NCBI GenBank assembly: GCA_021776375.1
Contig: JAJFGA010000047.1
Span: forward strand, 1 to 64,000
DNA from: Hyphococcus sp.
GTDB lineage: Bacteria; Pseudomonadota; Alphaproteobacteria; Caulobacterales; Parvularculaceae
Reading direction: 5' to 3'
Length of the DNA stretch: 64,000 bases
Shown here: piece by piece, positions 36,077 to 45,137 of the stretch
How positions within the stretch are numbered: position 1 is the stretch's first letter
Layout: every line of letters starts with the position of its first letter
The notes under the pieces: generated by a model
The model's input: only the letters and a program-made list of their open reading frames with translations
What the model was told of the DNA's origin: nothing
Database searches by the model: none
Program-made: the position numbers and the translations under genes

Positions 36077-36403
36077 ATACTCTAAACTTTCACAGGCTGG
36101 GCCCGCTAATTAGCCTGCTTCCATTGCGATCAGCGCCACTGGCGGCTTTTTGTTAAGGGGGATACGCCACCGCAAAAGCGGCAGGCGTCAAATATATGAG
36201 CACGAAATGCGCCCCTCAACATCTATCCGGATCCAATATCCTAAATGAACGCATAAGTGAATGTTTTGCTGATCGCAAAAAAACCCATCTAGAATCCTAT
36301 TTTCTGAAGGCTGCCCAATATTTAGCGCACCTCGTGCATATTTATATGCACATAGTACGTATTCAGAGCACGTTCATCGAGTCGTAAAATAAAGTTCAAA
36401 ATT

Positions 36404-36432
36404 CTGTCATCGAACTGAAATGCCATTGTCAT
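36404..36432 (+). promoter_or_regulatory. Pho box (PhoB binding site) of the porin-pst operon
   Basis: Three 7-base direct repeats at exact 11-base steps: CTGTCAT (36404), CTGAAAT (36415) and TTGTCAT (36426), each separated by four bases. The E. coli and rhizobial Pho box consensus is CTGTCAT-N4-CTGTCAT. It lies 68 bases before the porin ATG. PhoB-dependent induction under phosphate limitation is the direct inference. phoB and phoR are not in the window. Confidence 0.85.
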
Positions 36433-36499
36433 GAAATTCCATCAAAGAGCCGGCCATGAAACGCCGCCATGGTGGGGGTGATTATGTTCAGAGGGCAAG

Positions 36500-37732
36500 A
36501 TGAAACGCAGTTTGGGGATTGTATCCACCGCTGTTGTTACTGCATTGCTTGGCAGTGCGGCGGCGGAAGACAGCAAGGGTCACATTTCAAAATGGGGCGC
36601 CGCGCCGACTTTCAAAGGAGATGGCTGGGAATTTAAGGTCGGCGGCCGCGTGCAGATGGATTACTCGATTGTTGATGCTGATGTATCAGCTGCGAATTGG
36701 AACGCTGGCGAACTACGGCGCCTGCGCTTAAATGTTTCCGGCAAGTTTGGCGACAACCTGAAATACAAAGCCGAGTTGAATACCAATTCAAGCGGCGATG
36801 TTAACCTTGAAGACGGTTATGTTCAGTGGACGCCAACGAGCAGCGGCTGGAATATCAAACTCGGCCAGTTCAAAACGCCAAACTCGCTTGATGAAGAAAC
36901 CTCGTCGCGGTTTATCTCAACATTGGAACGCGCAGCATTTACTGATGCATTTGAGTTCAATCGCCGCCTCGGCGTTAGCGTGAATGCAAAAGGCGGCAAC
37001 TACACATTCTCTGCGGGCGTCTTTGGCGATAATCTCAACGACGACAGCCCACAACAAGGTTACGCCCTTGCAGCGCGCGGGACATTTAACCCGGTCAAGA
37101 CTGACGATGCGCTCGTTCATGTTGGCGCGTCGGTGCGCTACCGAAATATCGGCGACACGCAAAGCGACCTTCGCTATCGCCAGCGCCCGGTTTCACACAT
37201 TCCAAGCCGCATCATCAGCACTGGGCGGATTGCAGAATCGGATGTCTTTGTCGGCGCAGAAGCGGCTGTTATCGTCAAAAACTTTTGGGCGGCGGGCGAA
37301 TATGGCGTCACTATCGCAGACTGCACGCCCGCAGCCGGCTGCACGGACGATCCATCACTCGACGGCGCCTATGGCGAAGTCGGCGTCATATTCGGCGGCA
37401 AGCGCGGCTACAAGGGCGGCAAATTTAAACGGCCGAAAGTGAACCACCCCATCACCGACGGGGGTATGGGCGCGTTAGCCCTGGTTGCGCGTTACGACAC
37501 CATTGATCTCACCGACGCCGGCATTAACGGCGGCGGCTATGACAGCTTGACCATCGGCGTTGATTGGTGGGCGACAAAATATACCCGGCTCGGCGTCAAC
37601 TACTTCAATGTCGATGCGGATCTGGGAGCCTCCACATCCGGCCTCGATTCAGCCTTCGCCGCTCTCGTGACGGCCGGCGCACCTAGCGAAGACGTCGATG
37701 GCGTCATGTTTCGCGCGCAATTCGATTTTTAA
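36500..37732 (+). CDS. Phosphate-selective porin (OprO/OprP family)
   Basis: A 410-residue outer-membrane barrel: a signal peptide ends near AAAEDSKG, then GWEFKVGGRVQMDYSIVDAD, ELRRLRLNVSGKFGDNLKYKAEL, and WNIKLGQFKTPNSLDEETSS, which is the pattern of OprP-like porins (GRxxxD...RRxRLxxxG...GxFKxPFxLE). The C-terminus is VDGVMFRAQFDF with the terminal Phe. It is the first gene after the Pho box and lies 33 bases upstream of pstS, so it brings phosphate through the outer membrane for PstS to bind. Confidence 0.9.
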   Translation: MKRSLGIVSTAVVTALLGSAAAEDSKGHISKWGAAPTFKGDGWEFKVGGRVQMDYSIVDADVSAANWNAGELRRLRLNVSGKFGDNLKYKAELNTNSSGDVNLEDGYVQWTPTSSGWNIKLGQFKTPNSLDEETSSRFISTLERAAFTDAFEFNRRLGVSVNAKGGNYTFSAGVFGDNLNDDSPQQGYALAARGTFNPVKTDDALVHVGASVRYRNIGDTQSDLRYRQRPVSHIPSRIISTGRIAESDVFVGAEAAVIVKNFWAAGEYGVTIADCTPAAGCTDDPSLDGAYGEVGVIFGGKRGYKGGKFKRPKVNHPITDGGMGALALVARYDTIDLTDAGINGGGYDSLTIGVDWWATKYTRLGVNYFNVDADLGASTSGLDSAFAALVTAGAPSEDVDGVMFRAQFDF

Positions 37733-37765
37733 TCAACGAAACCCACGACTTAAAGGACACTAACG

Positions 37766-38839
37766 ATGCAATTCAAGACAATAGCCGCGAGCGTTGCCGG
37801 CGCACTGTTTGCCTTCGGCTGCGGCGAAGACAAAGCCGAAATCAAATCCCCCATACCAACGGCTGACGCCGCCGGCGAAATTCGTGTCGTTGGCTCGTCA
37901 ACAGTCTATCCCTTCTCGACCAAAGTCGCGCAGGAATTTAAAAATAAGACCGGCTACAATGTTGTCGTTGAATCGACCGGTTCCGGCGGCGGACACAAAC
38001 TCTTCTGCGAAGGTGTCGGCGCCGGCACGAGCGATGTAACGAACTCCTCACGTCGCCAGAAGAAAAGCGAGTTTGATAAATGCGCGAAAAACGGCGTCAC
38101 TGATATTGTCGAGGTTAAAATCGGCTTTGATGGCATTGTGATCGCTAATGCACGCACTAGCGTCCAAATTGACGTTACGCTAAAGCAAATATACCTGGCG
38201 TTTGCTAAGCAAACACCCAAGAGCGATGATGACTGCACACTGCAGAATAACCCGCACGTTAAGTGGTCAGATATCGACCCAAGCCTGCCCAACGCAACGA
38301 TTGAAGCATACGGGCCGCCGCCGACATCCGGCACACGGGACGCATTTGTTGAAATCGCCATGGATGGCGGCGCCAAAAAAATCACTTGCCTCGCCGCCCT
38401 GCGCAAGAAAGACAAAAAAGCGTTTAAGGCCGTCGCCCGGACGCTGCGTGAAGACGGCAAGTGGATTGATGCTGGCGAAAACGATAATGCCATAGTGCAA
38501 ACACTCGTGAATACGCCAAGCGCGATCGGCATCTTTGGGTATTCTTTTCTCGACCAAAATGCCGACAAAATTAAAGGCGCCCATATTGGCGGGGTCAAGC
38601 CAACTTTCGAGAATATAGCCGGCGGAAATTATCCCGTCTCACGCTCCCTCTTCTTCTACATAAAGAAGGCCAACGTGGCGGTGACCAAAGGGCTTAAGGA
38701 ATATGCTCTTGAGTTTACCTCTGAGGAAGCCTGGGGGCCTGGTGGATATCTGGAAGAAATCGGGCTGGTCCCGCTCCCCGATGATGTCCGCGCACAATAT
38801 CGCTCTGCTGTTGAAAATCTGACGGCATACGAACAGTAG
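37766..38839 (+). CDS. pstS: Phosphate ABC transporter substrate-binding protein
   Basis: Periplasmic phosphate receptor of the Pst system, 357 residues. A signal peptide runs to a Cys in FAFGCGED; the lipobox is poor, so soluble or lipid-anchored forms are both possible. The phosphate-binding segment VVGSSTVYPFSTKVAQEF and STGSGGGHKLFCEGVGAGTSDV are typical, as is PPTSGTRDAFVEI. The form is the longer SphX/PstS type of Alphaproteobacteria. It is followed by a hairpin (38885-38908) before pstC. Confidence 0.93.
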   Translation: MQFKTIAASVAGALFAFGCGEDKAEIKSPIPTADAAGEIRVVGSSTVYPFSTKVAQEFKNKTGYNVVVESTGSGGGHKLFCEGVGAGTSDVTNSSRRQKKSEFDKCAKNGVTDIVEVKIGFDGIVIANARTSVQIDVTLKQIYLAFAKQTPKSDDDCTLQNNPHVKWSDIDPSLPNATIEAYGPPPTSGTRDAFVEIAMDGGAKKITCLAALRKKDKKAFKAVARTLREDGKWIDAGENDNAIVQTLVNTPSAIGIFGYSFLDQNADKIKGAHIGGVKPTFENIAGGNYPVSRSLFFYIKKANVAVTKGLKEYALEFTSEEAWGPGGYLEEIGLVPLPDDVRAQYRSAVENLTAYEQ

Positions 38840-38884
38840 GCGGACATTTTAGGTGCGTACCCACGTAGTTGCGTAGCCAAAGTT

Positions 38885-38918
38885 GAGACGGCGCATTTGC
38901 GCCGTCTCTTCCGCTTTT
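38885..38918 (+). terminator. Terminator-like hairpin between pstS and pstC
   Basis: GAGACGGCGC (38885-38894), loop ATTT, GCGCCGTCTC (38899-38908): a perfect 10-base stem followed by TTCCGCTTTT. The T run is interrupted, which suggests partial termination or protection of the upstream mRNA end rather than full stop. It would leave more pstS than pstCAB transcript, as is known for binding-protein transporters. Confidence 0.65.
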
Positions 38919-38934
38919 CAACAGGTCATAATAA

Positions 38935-40164
38935 ATGCAACACTTTTTAAGTCCTGGAATACTGACCGGCGCCTTTCTGATAACAGGCGTCGTTACAGCA
39001 TTCCTATATGGTCGGGGGCTGGCGGTATCGCGCGCCCAATTGTCCGCCGATGATGCCCGCGCGCATTCCTTGCCATCCTATCACGGCTATTTTTCCGCCT
39101 GGATTGTGGCTTTGCTTGCCGTTGGCGTGATTGTCCCTTGGGTCACGTTCAGCGGCGCTCTACCTAAATTCATGTTTCCCGCCATGATTCTGGGCGCCAT
39201 GGCGCTCGGCTTCATCATCATTAATCGCCTCCTCACGCCAACATTTCGTGCGCGCAATCATGTTGAACGTTTTGTCGGCGGCGCGCTGATGATCTGTTCT
39301 GGCGTAGCCGTGTTGACGACGTTCGGCATCGTGTTGTCGCTGGTTTTTGAAAGTCTGCGGTTCTTTGACCAAGTGCCGGTATTAGATTTTCTCACCGGCT
39401 TGCAATGGTCACCGCAAACCGCTTTGCGTGAAGATCAGGTTGGGCAATCCGGCTCGTTTGGCGCTGTGCCGATCTTTGCCGGCACGTTCATGATTACCGC
39501 GGTTGCGATATTTATCGCCGGGCCGATTGGTTTATTGATCGCAGTTTACCTGTCGGAATATGCAAACAAACGTACTCGCGCCGCGGTTAAGCCGATGGTG
39601 GAAATTCTCGCTGGTATTCCAACTATTGTGTATGGCTTTTTTGCCCTGCTGACCGTTGGTCCTGCAATCCGGAATTTCGCCGAAGGGTTCGGTCTTTCTG
39701 TGCCTACACAAAGCGCCATCGCGGCCGGGTCGGTGATGGGTGTTATGATTATTCCATTCATCAGCTCGCTCTCCGATGATGTGATCAACGCCGTGCCGCA
39801 AACATTGCGTGATGGCTCGCTCGCACTGGGCGCAACAAAATCTGAAACCATGACCAAGGTGATTTTCCCCGCTGCACTGCCGGGGATTATCGGCGCTTTT
39901 CTGCTGGCGGTTAGCCGGGCAATTGGCGAGACCATGATAGTGGTAATGGCGGCGGGGCGCGCGGCCAACTTGACCGGCAATCCATTTGAGGCAGTAACAA
40001 CTGTAACCGTGCAGATCGTATCATTGCTCACTGGCGATCAAGAATTCGATAGCGCGAAAACACTTGCCGCTTTTGCGCTCGGCCTTGTCCTCTTTGTTTT
40101 TACGCTTTTTCTCAATGTCATCGCGCTTTTAATCGTACGCAAATATCGCGAGAGGTATGAGTAA
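38935..40164 (+). CDS. pstC: Phosphate ABC transporter permease PstC
   Basis: Inner-membrane permease subunit, 409 residues. The N-terminal 130 residues add three helices and a polar loop (RGLAVSRAQLSADDARAHS) not found in E. coli PstC but common in alphaproteobacterial forms. The core holds the ABC permease EAA region SLALGATKSETMTKVIFPAALPGIIGA and FAGTFMITAVAIFIAGPIG. The next base after its stop begins pstA. Confidence 0.94.
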   Translation: MQHFLSPGILTGAFLITGVVTAFLYGRGLAVSRAQLSADDARAHSLPSYHGYFSAWIVALLAVGVIVPWVTFSGALPKFMFPAMILGAMALGFIIINRLLTPTFRARNHVERFVGGALMICSGVAVLTTFGIVLSLVFESLRFFDQVPVLDFLTGLQWSPQTALREDQVGQSGSFGAVPIFAGTFMITAVAIFIAGPIGLLIAVYLSEYANKRTRAAVKPMVEILAGIPTIVYGFFALLTVGPAIRNFAEGFGLSVPTQSAIAAGSVMGVMIIPFISSLSDDVINAVPQTLRDGSLALGATKSETMTKVIFPAALPGIIGAFLLAVSRAIGETMIVVMAAGRAANLTGNPFEAVTTVTVQIVSLLTGDQEFDSAKTLAAFALGLVLFVFTLFLNVIALLIVRKYRERYE

Positions 40165-41466
40165 ATGTCCGCCAAGACAAAAACATCAATCCATCAAACT
40201 GACCAAGCGTTAGGACGTCTGGCGAAACGCAAGGCCAAGGAAAATCGTTTCCGTTACGCCGGCATCGCAGCCGTCGTCATCGCAATGGCGATGCTCGGCT
40301 GGTTGGTCGTGAGCCTGGTCGGGACCGGGTACACGGCGTTTTTCCAGCACTATCTGACGATTACCGTAACACTCAATGAGAGCGATCTTGACCCTCATGG
40401 CGCCCGCAACGCTGACCAATTACGCAAAGCGAATTATCGCAAAGTTATCCAACAAGCGCTGTATTCACGCTTCCCGGACGTAACAGACCGGCGCGGCAAA
40501 CGTTCACTTTTCCAAGTCGTCTCTGCTTCCGGGGCAACCAATCAAGTCCGGCAAATGGTTTACCAAGACCCAGATCTGGTGGGACGTGAAATAACGATTA
40601 CAGTTCCCACATCTGACGATGTTGATCAGTTGCTCAAAGGCCATATCGATCGCAATGCGCCAGAAGACTTGCGCAAAGTTTCTAACCAACAGATCGAGTG
40701 GGTCGATCAACTGGTTGCAAGCGGAGAGCTGACGAGCAACTTTAACTGGCGTTTCCTTACCGCAACGGATAGCCGCGATCCTGAGCTTGCCGGTATTGCC
40801 GGCGCCGTCGTCGGATCGGCCATGGCGCTTGGCGTTGCGTTTTTACTTTCTGTCCCGGTTGGCGTCGGCGCGGCGGTCTATCTCGAAGAGTTTGCACCTA
40901 AAAACCGACTGACGGACTTCATAGAAATAAATATCAACAACCTCGCCGCCGTGCCGTCGATCGTATTCGGCTTGCTTGGTCTTGCGGTGTTTTTGAATTT
41001 TTTCGGGTTGCCGCGCTCCGCGCCTTTGGTTGGCGGCATGGTGTTGGGGTTGATGACCCTGCCGACGATTATTATTGCAACGCGTTCGGCGTTGCGCGCT
41101 GTGTCGCCCTCTATCGTTGACGGCGCCTTGAGCCTTGGCGCCTCGCACACCCAGGCGGTGTTTCATCATAAAGTCCCGCTGGCGGCGTCGGGCATATTGA
41201 CCGGCTCGATCATCGGTATGGCGCAGGCGCTCGGCGAAACGGCCCCATTATTGATGATCGGCATGGTCGCTTTCGTCACGGAAATTCCGACCAGCATCAT
41301 GGAGCCGGCGTCCGCCCTGCCCGTACAGATTTTCCTTTGGTCCGATAGCGCAGAACGCGCATGGGCGGAGCGCACGTCAGCGGCGATCATTGTGCTGCTT
41401 GTGGTGCTGCTCTCGATGAACGCGATTGCAATTTTCCTTCGAAGCCGGTTGGAACGCAGGTGGTAA
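40165..41466 (+). CDS. pstA: Phosphate ABC transporter permease PstA
   Basis: Second permease subunit, 433 residues. After one helix ([19 protein letters not shown]) comes a periplasmic insert of about 150 residues ([20 protein letters not shown]...[13 protein letters not shown]), the DUF3333-type region of many proteobacterial PstA proteins. The transport core has [26 protein letters not shown], the EAA loop. It abuts pstC and its stop overlaps the pstB start by 1 base. Confidence 0.94.
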   Translation: MSAKTKTSIHQTDQALGRLAKRKAKENRFRYAGIAAVVIAMAMLGWLVVSLVGTGYTAFFQHYLTITVTLNESDLDPHGARNADQLRKANYRKVIQQALYSRFPDVTDRRGKRSLFQVVSASGATNQVRQMVYQDPDLVGREITITVPTSDDVDQLLKGHIDRNAPEDLRKVSNQQIEWVDQLVASGELTSNFNWRFLTATDSRDPELAGIAGAVVGSAMALGVAFLLSVPVGVGAAVYLEEFAPKNRLTDFIEININNLAAVPSIVFGLLGLAVFLNFFGLPRSAPLVGGMVLGLMTLPTIIIATRSALRAVSPSIVDGALSLGASHTQAVFHHKVPLAASGILTGSIIGMAQALGETAPLLMIGMVAFVTEIPTSIMEPASALPVQIFLWSDSAERAWAERTSAAIIVLLVVLLSMNAIAIFLRSRLERRW

Positions 41467-42326
41467 TGATGAGCGCATTAAAAACGAACCATCTTGGTCA
41501 CCCGAGATCGATGTTCGATACAGGAAAAGTGATCGATATGAAGGCAACTACGTCGGAGGCAAATACTGCACGGGTAAAATTTAAATGTCGCAATGTAGAA
41601 GTGTTCTATAGCGGCAAACGTGCGCTGCATGGCGTCAACATGGATGTGCCTGATAGTGGCGTGACGGCTCTTATCGGTCCATCCGGATGCGGAAAGTCAA
41701 CCTTCTTGCGTGTTTTCAATCGCATGAATGACACGATCCCTAATGCGCGTGTTGCCGGCCAGATCCTGATGGATGGGCAAGATATTTATGGCAGAGATGT
41801 CGATCCGGTTCTGTTGCGTGCGCGGGTCGGGATGGTGTTTCAAAAGCCAAATCCGTTTCCAAAGTCGATCTTTGACAATGTCGCCTATGGTCCGCGCATT
41901 CATGGGCTGGCGCCTCGAAAAAATGATTTAGATAACATCGTCGAAAAGAGCCTGATGCGCGCAGGCCTGTGGAATGAAGTTAAAGATCGTTTGAAAGAGC
42001 CGGGCACTGGCCTTTCCGGCGGTCAGCAGCAACGCCTGGTCATTGCGCGCGCAATCGCGGTGAGCCCTGAGGTGATTTTGATGGACGAGCCGGCCTCTGC
42101 TCTTGATCCCATCGCAACGGCGAAGCTTGAAGAGCTCATCGACGAGTTAAAAGAAAAGTACTGCATCCTCATCGTAACCCACTCGATGGCGCAGGCCGCT
42201 CGTGTTTCACAAAAAACAGCATTTTTTCACCTTGGGGATCTGGTCGAATATGATGATACGCAAGCTATTTTCACGAACCCGAAAGACCAACGCACCCAAG
42301 ATTACATCACCGGCCGAACCGGCTAA
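41466..42326 (+). CDS. pstB: Phosphate ABC transporter ATP-binding protein
   Basis: ATPase subunit that powers phosphate import. With ATG 41466 it has 286 residues; a second ATG follows at once. Walker [10 protein letters not shown], PstB-specific [15 protein letters not shown], the signature LSGGQQQRL, Walker [14 protein letters not shown] and the switch His in [11 protein letters not shown] are all present. An N-terminal extension of about 35 residues before the ABC core is slightly long, so the start could be a later Met. Confidence 0.95.
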   Translation: MMSALKTNHLGHPRSMFDTGKVIDMKATTSEANTARVKFKCRNVEVFYSGKRALHGVNMDVPDSGVTALIGPSGCGKSTFLRVFNRMNDTIPNARVAGQILMDGQDIYGRDVDPVLLRARVGMVFQKPNPFPKSIFDNVAYGPRIHGLAPRKNDLDNIVEKSLMRAGLWNEVKDRLKEPGTGLSGGQQQRLVIARAIAVSPEVILMDEPASALDPIATAKLEELIDELKEKYCILIVTHSMAQAARVSQKTAFFHLGDLVEYDDTQAIFTNPKDQRTQDYITGRTG

Positions 42327-42345
42327 GGAAAAATTCGAGGAACCC

Positions 42346-43050
42346 ATGAACGAACATATCGTATCGTCCTTTGATGACGTCATGTCGGACCTTTCGTCGG
42401 AGCTGATTCGCATGGGCGCGCTGGTGCGTGAACAGCTCGTTGGCGCGTTAAAGGCGTTGAAGCGACGTGACGAAAACCTTGCCAAGCGTATTCGCAAGAA
42501 CGACAAGCAAGTCGACGCTATCAATGACGACATTGAAGAGCGCGTCATGAGTATCCTGGCGTTGCGTCAGCCCCTGGCCGTTGATCTGCGCGAGACCATC
42601 GCCGCTTTAAAAATTGCGCGCGAACTGGAACGAATTGGCGACCTTGCCCGCAACACCGCCAAGCGCAGCAGGGTGATTATCGAGCAAGAGCCTCTGGAAG
42701 GGATGGAAGAGATTTTCAAAATGGGTTACGTCGCAGTGAAAATCGTTGAAGATGTGATGCAGGCCTTTGAACATCGTGATGTGGAAAAGGCGATTGAGGT
42801 CTGGAACGCCGACGAGGAGATCGACGAATATTGCAATACCGTCTTCACGCAGTTGCTATCCGGCATGATGATTGACAACTCAAATATCAACGCATGCAGC
42901 CAGATGACATTTGTCGCCAAGAACCTCGAACGGGTTGGCGATCATGCAACCAATATTGCCGAGTCCATCCACTATGTGCTGACCGGCGACAAAATCGACG
43001 AGCGCCGCCCAAAGGGCGACAAAACCAGTTCGACGACGGTAACACTGTGA
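42346..43050 (+). CDS. phoU: Phosphate-transport regulator PhoU
   Basis: Negative regulator that links Pst to PhoR signalling, 234 residues from ATG 42346. It is preceded by GAGGAA at the right distance and lies 20 bases after pstB. Two PhoU helical repeats contain the metal-binding E-x-x-x-D-x-x-x-N patterns ARELERIGDLARNTAKR and AKNLERVGDHATNIAES. It is the last gene of the Pho operon and converges on the hupE-like gene. Confidence 0.95.
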   Translation: MNEHIVSSFDDVMSDLSSELIRMGALVREQLVGALKALKRRDENLAKRIRKNDKQVDAINDDIEERVMSILALRQPLAVDLRETIAALKIARELERIGDLARNTAKRSRVIIEQEPLEGMEEIFKMGYVAVKIVEDVMQAFEHRDVEKAIEVWNADEEIDEYCNTVFTQLLSGMMIDNSNINACSQMTFVAKNLERVGDHATNIAESIHYVLTGDKIDERRPKGDKTSSTTVTL

Positions 43051-43098
43051 TTGGCGCAATACAGCCCTGTCCTGAAACTCCGAGGTGTGAGCCTGAAT

Positions 43099-44292
43099 TC
43101 AACTCAACAATCGCTGCACAAACCAAAAACTGCCCATCGTGAAAATAGCAAGGCTCACCGCTTTAGGAGCGTATTCACGCAACTTTACCGTCCTCAGATT
43201 TATGGCGTAGACGGCGCCATAAACCAGCGTCAGGATAACCAATTGCGCCAATTCCACGCCGATATTAAATCCTAACAGAGGGCGCAGGAGTTCGCCCCTT
43301 ACAATGTTGGCGTCTTCCAATCCACCTGCGAACCCTGCGCCATGAATCAGACCAAAAGCGATTGTTAAAACAGGAAGGTATCGCCTCATCTGGGCCGTCG
43401 ATTGTCGCGCTGCGCCTAAACTATACAGGGCAAGCAAAGCGCCGATACCGAAACCCATCACGCCCCCGACAAGAACACTAAAGAGCATAAAGGCAGCGAT
43501 AGCAAAGATCGTTAGAACGCGCCGACGATTTAGACCGTATAGACTGCCTGCTTCCAGCGCCATCATCGCAATCGTGAAACCAATCATGGCTTCAATCAGC
43601 CGTGTTTCAGGGTCTATCAAGCCCAGCGTCGCCAACGCCAAGGTCAAGGTATGTCCAAGAGTAAACCCAGAAATACACAGCACCGCAAGAGTTCGCCGGG
43701 TCGCTACGAAGGCAAGGGCGACAAGAAAAACAATGTGATCCAACCCCGAAAGGACATGGAAAAAACCTGTGGAGACAAACCCCAAAAAAGTGTTTTGTGT
43801 TTTTTTCCCAGATTTTGTTTGTGAGAGTGTAAAGGCTTCGCGCCCTTCTCGAAGGGCAAATTCACTCGCTGTATTATAGTTTTCTACTCTGGCGATATGG
43901 ATGTGCGTTGGCGAGACCACAAAGAAAGCACTGATGGTAATGGTTGTTGTGTTGCGCGCCACAGGGGCGCTGCAAACAAATTGACCGGAAACACGTCGCT
44001 TCGAACGGCCTTCGCCAAGGGATTTCAACATACCAAGTTTACACGCTTGGCCATTTTGAACAACAGACACAGTATTTTTTATATGGGCGCCGAGCAGGTT
44101 CTGGATATCAGTATCAGAATCATACAGCGGCGCGAGTTGCGTGACGCGCCGCGCATCGACAGTGAAAGTGAATAACAGACTTTCGCCCTCGACTGACCAA
44201 TTTGAAAAGGACTGGCTACGTGTATGCGCCGCCGCAAGGTTTGGTAAGAGACCAAAAAACACAACAGTGATAATTAGGAAAACCCGCATCAT
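43099..44292 (-). CDS. HupE/UreJ-family membrane protein
   Basis: A 397-residue protein with a signal peptide (MRVFLIITVVFFGLLPNLAAA) and a periplasmic domain of about 170 residues, then at least six helices. The HupE core reads GFFHVLSGLDHIVFLVALAF, then FTLGHTLTLALATLG, EAMIGFTIAMMALE and FGLIHGAGFAGGLED; the His and Asp in these helices are the residues linked to nickel or cobalt handling in HupE/UreJ proteins. No hydrogenase or urease gene is near. It overlaps the isomerase gene by 4 bases, so it serves the DUF3604 operon. Confidence 0.82.
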   Translation of the reverse strand: MMRVFLIITVVFFGLLPNLAAAHTRSQSFSNWSVEGESLLFTFTVDARRVTQLAPLYDSDTDIQNLLGAHIKNTVSVVQNGQACKLGMLKSLGEGRSKRRVSGQFVCSAPVARNTTTITISAFFVVSPTHIHIARVENYNTASEFALREGREAFTLSQTKSGKKTQNTFLGFVSTGFFHVLSGLDHIVFLVALAFVATRRTLAVLCISGFTLGHTLTLALATLGLIDPETRLIEAMIGFTIAMMALEAGSLYGLNRRRVLTIFAIAAFMLFSVLVGGVMGFGIGALLALYSLGAARQSTAQMRRYLPVLTIAFGLIHGAGFAGGLEDANIVRGELLRPLLGFNIGVELAQLVILTLVYGAVYAINLRTVKLREYAPKAVSLAIFTMGSFWFVQRLLS

Positions 44293-45137
44293 TCATCGAT
44301 CACGGGGGGCAGTCGTTTGATGCGTGCGCCTTTACGAAGGCGCTTTATATATTTTTCGAGCGCAGCTTCGTCTTGGCGGCGACGCCATTCCGCCATGACG
44401 CCCTCACGCGCCTCCGGATAGGGTCTTGGCCCGCCTCGACTGCTGGTCATCCATATAAAGAGTTGCCCATTTGATGAGGAAACTGGGCCTATGATATCGC
44501 CGGCGCGCATGGGAATAATCGCATCGCGAACACCACCGCCTAATAAATCTCCAACTTTTCCAAGAGGGATTTCAGGGGCTATGTCGATACGTTCAAAATC
44601 GGCCTTTTTGCGTGCAGCGTCAAAAGACAAACCATCCTCAAGAGCCTTGATAAATACCGTTGGCTTGCCACTGGAAGGCATGCGGGCAACAGACAAACTC
44701 ACCTGGCGCGGCCTCGCAAAAAGAACGGGTTCTGCTTCAAAAAAATCTCGAAGCTGCTCTTCCGTAGGCTCAGCACCGTATTGGCTTACCGCAGAGGTCA
44801 TCAATACCTGAACCAAGTTTTTTCGAATCAATCGGTCATCATGCGCGAGATCAAGGCGTAAGGCGTGCTGAACCATCAGCTCCTCATCAATGAGGATGTT
44901 TAATGCGCGCGCCTTGTCGTCTTCACCCAGCGGACGCGCCAATCCTGCCTGCATTGCATCTAGCGCGCGCACATACTCAGCCTGCGGAATTGGGTTATCG
45001 TTGACGATTGCGACCACAGCCCCCTCACGCGCCTCAAAACCTTGTATATTTAAGGTCCAGACAATAGCTGCGGTCAATGCCAATAGGCCCGCAAGGCCAT
45101 AGGCGCTTTCATACGTGTTCACGAACTTACTGAGCAT
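44289..45137 (-). CDS. Membrane-anchored parvulin/SurA-like peptidyl-prolyl isomerase
   Basis: A 282-residue protein with one N-terminal helix (YGLAGLLALTAAIVWTL) and a periplasmic body. A SurA-like chaperone part (NPIPQAEYVRALDAM, ARALNILIDEELMVQHALRL) is followed by a PpiC-type region (EQLRDFFEAEPVLFARPRQV, FDAARKKADFERIDI, MRAGDIIGPVSSSNGQLFI). The parvulin part is divergent, so chaperone activity may matter more than catalysis. It overlaps the DUF3604 gene by 11 bases and the hupE-like gene by 4. Confidence 0.8.
   Translation of the reverse strand: MLSKFVNTYESAYGLAGLLALTAAIVWTLNIQGFEAREGAVVAIVNDNPIPQAEYVRALDAMQAGLARPLGEDDKARALNILIDEELMVQHALRLDLAHDDRLIRKNLVQVLMTSAVSQYGAEPTEEQLRDFFEAEPVLFARPRQVSLSVARMPSSGKPTVFIKALEDGLSFDAARKKADFERIDIAPEIPLGKVGDLLGGGVRDAIIPMRAGDIIGPVSSSNGQLFIWMTSSRGGPRPYPEAREGVMAEWRRRQDEAALEKYIKRLRKGARIKRLPPVIDE

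Larger units (their letters stand above)
36008..36499. other. Divergent control region between phasin and phosphate porin genes
   Basis: A 492-base region without a credible gene. It carries the FNR-type promoter for the phasin gene on the left (36035-36076) and the Pho box for the porin-pst operon on the right (36404-36432). The middle, about 36110-36390, shows no motif I recognise; a 63-codon frame there has no ribosome-binding site worth noting. Confidence 0.6.
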
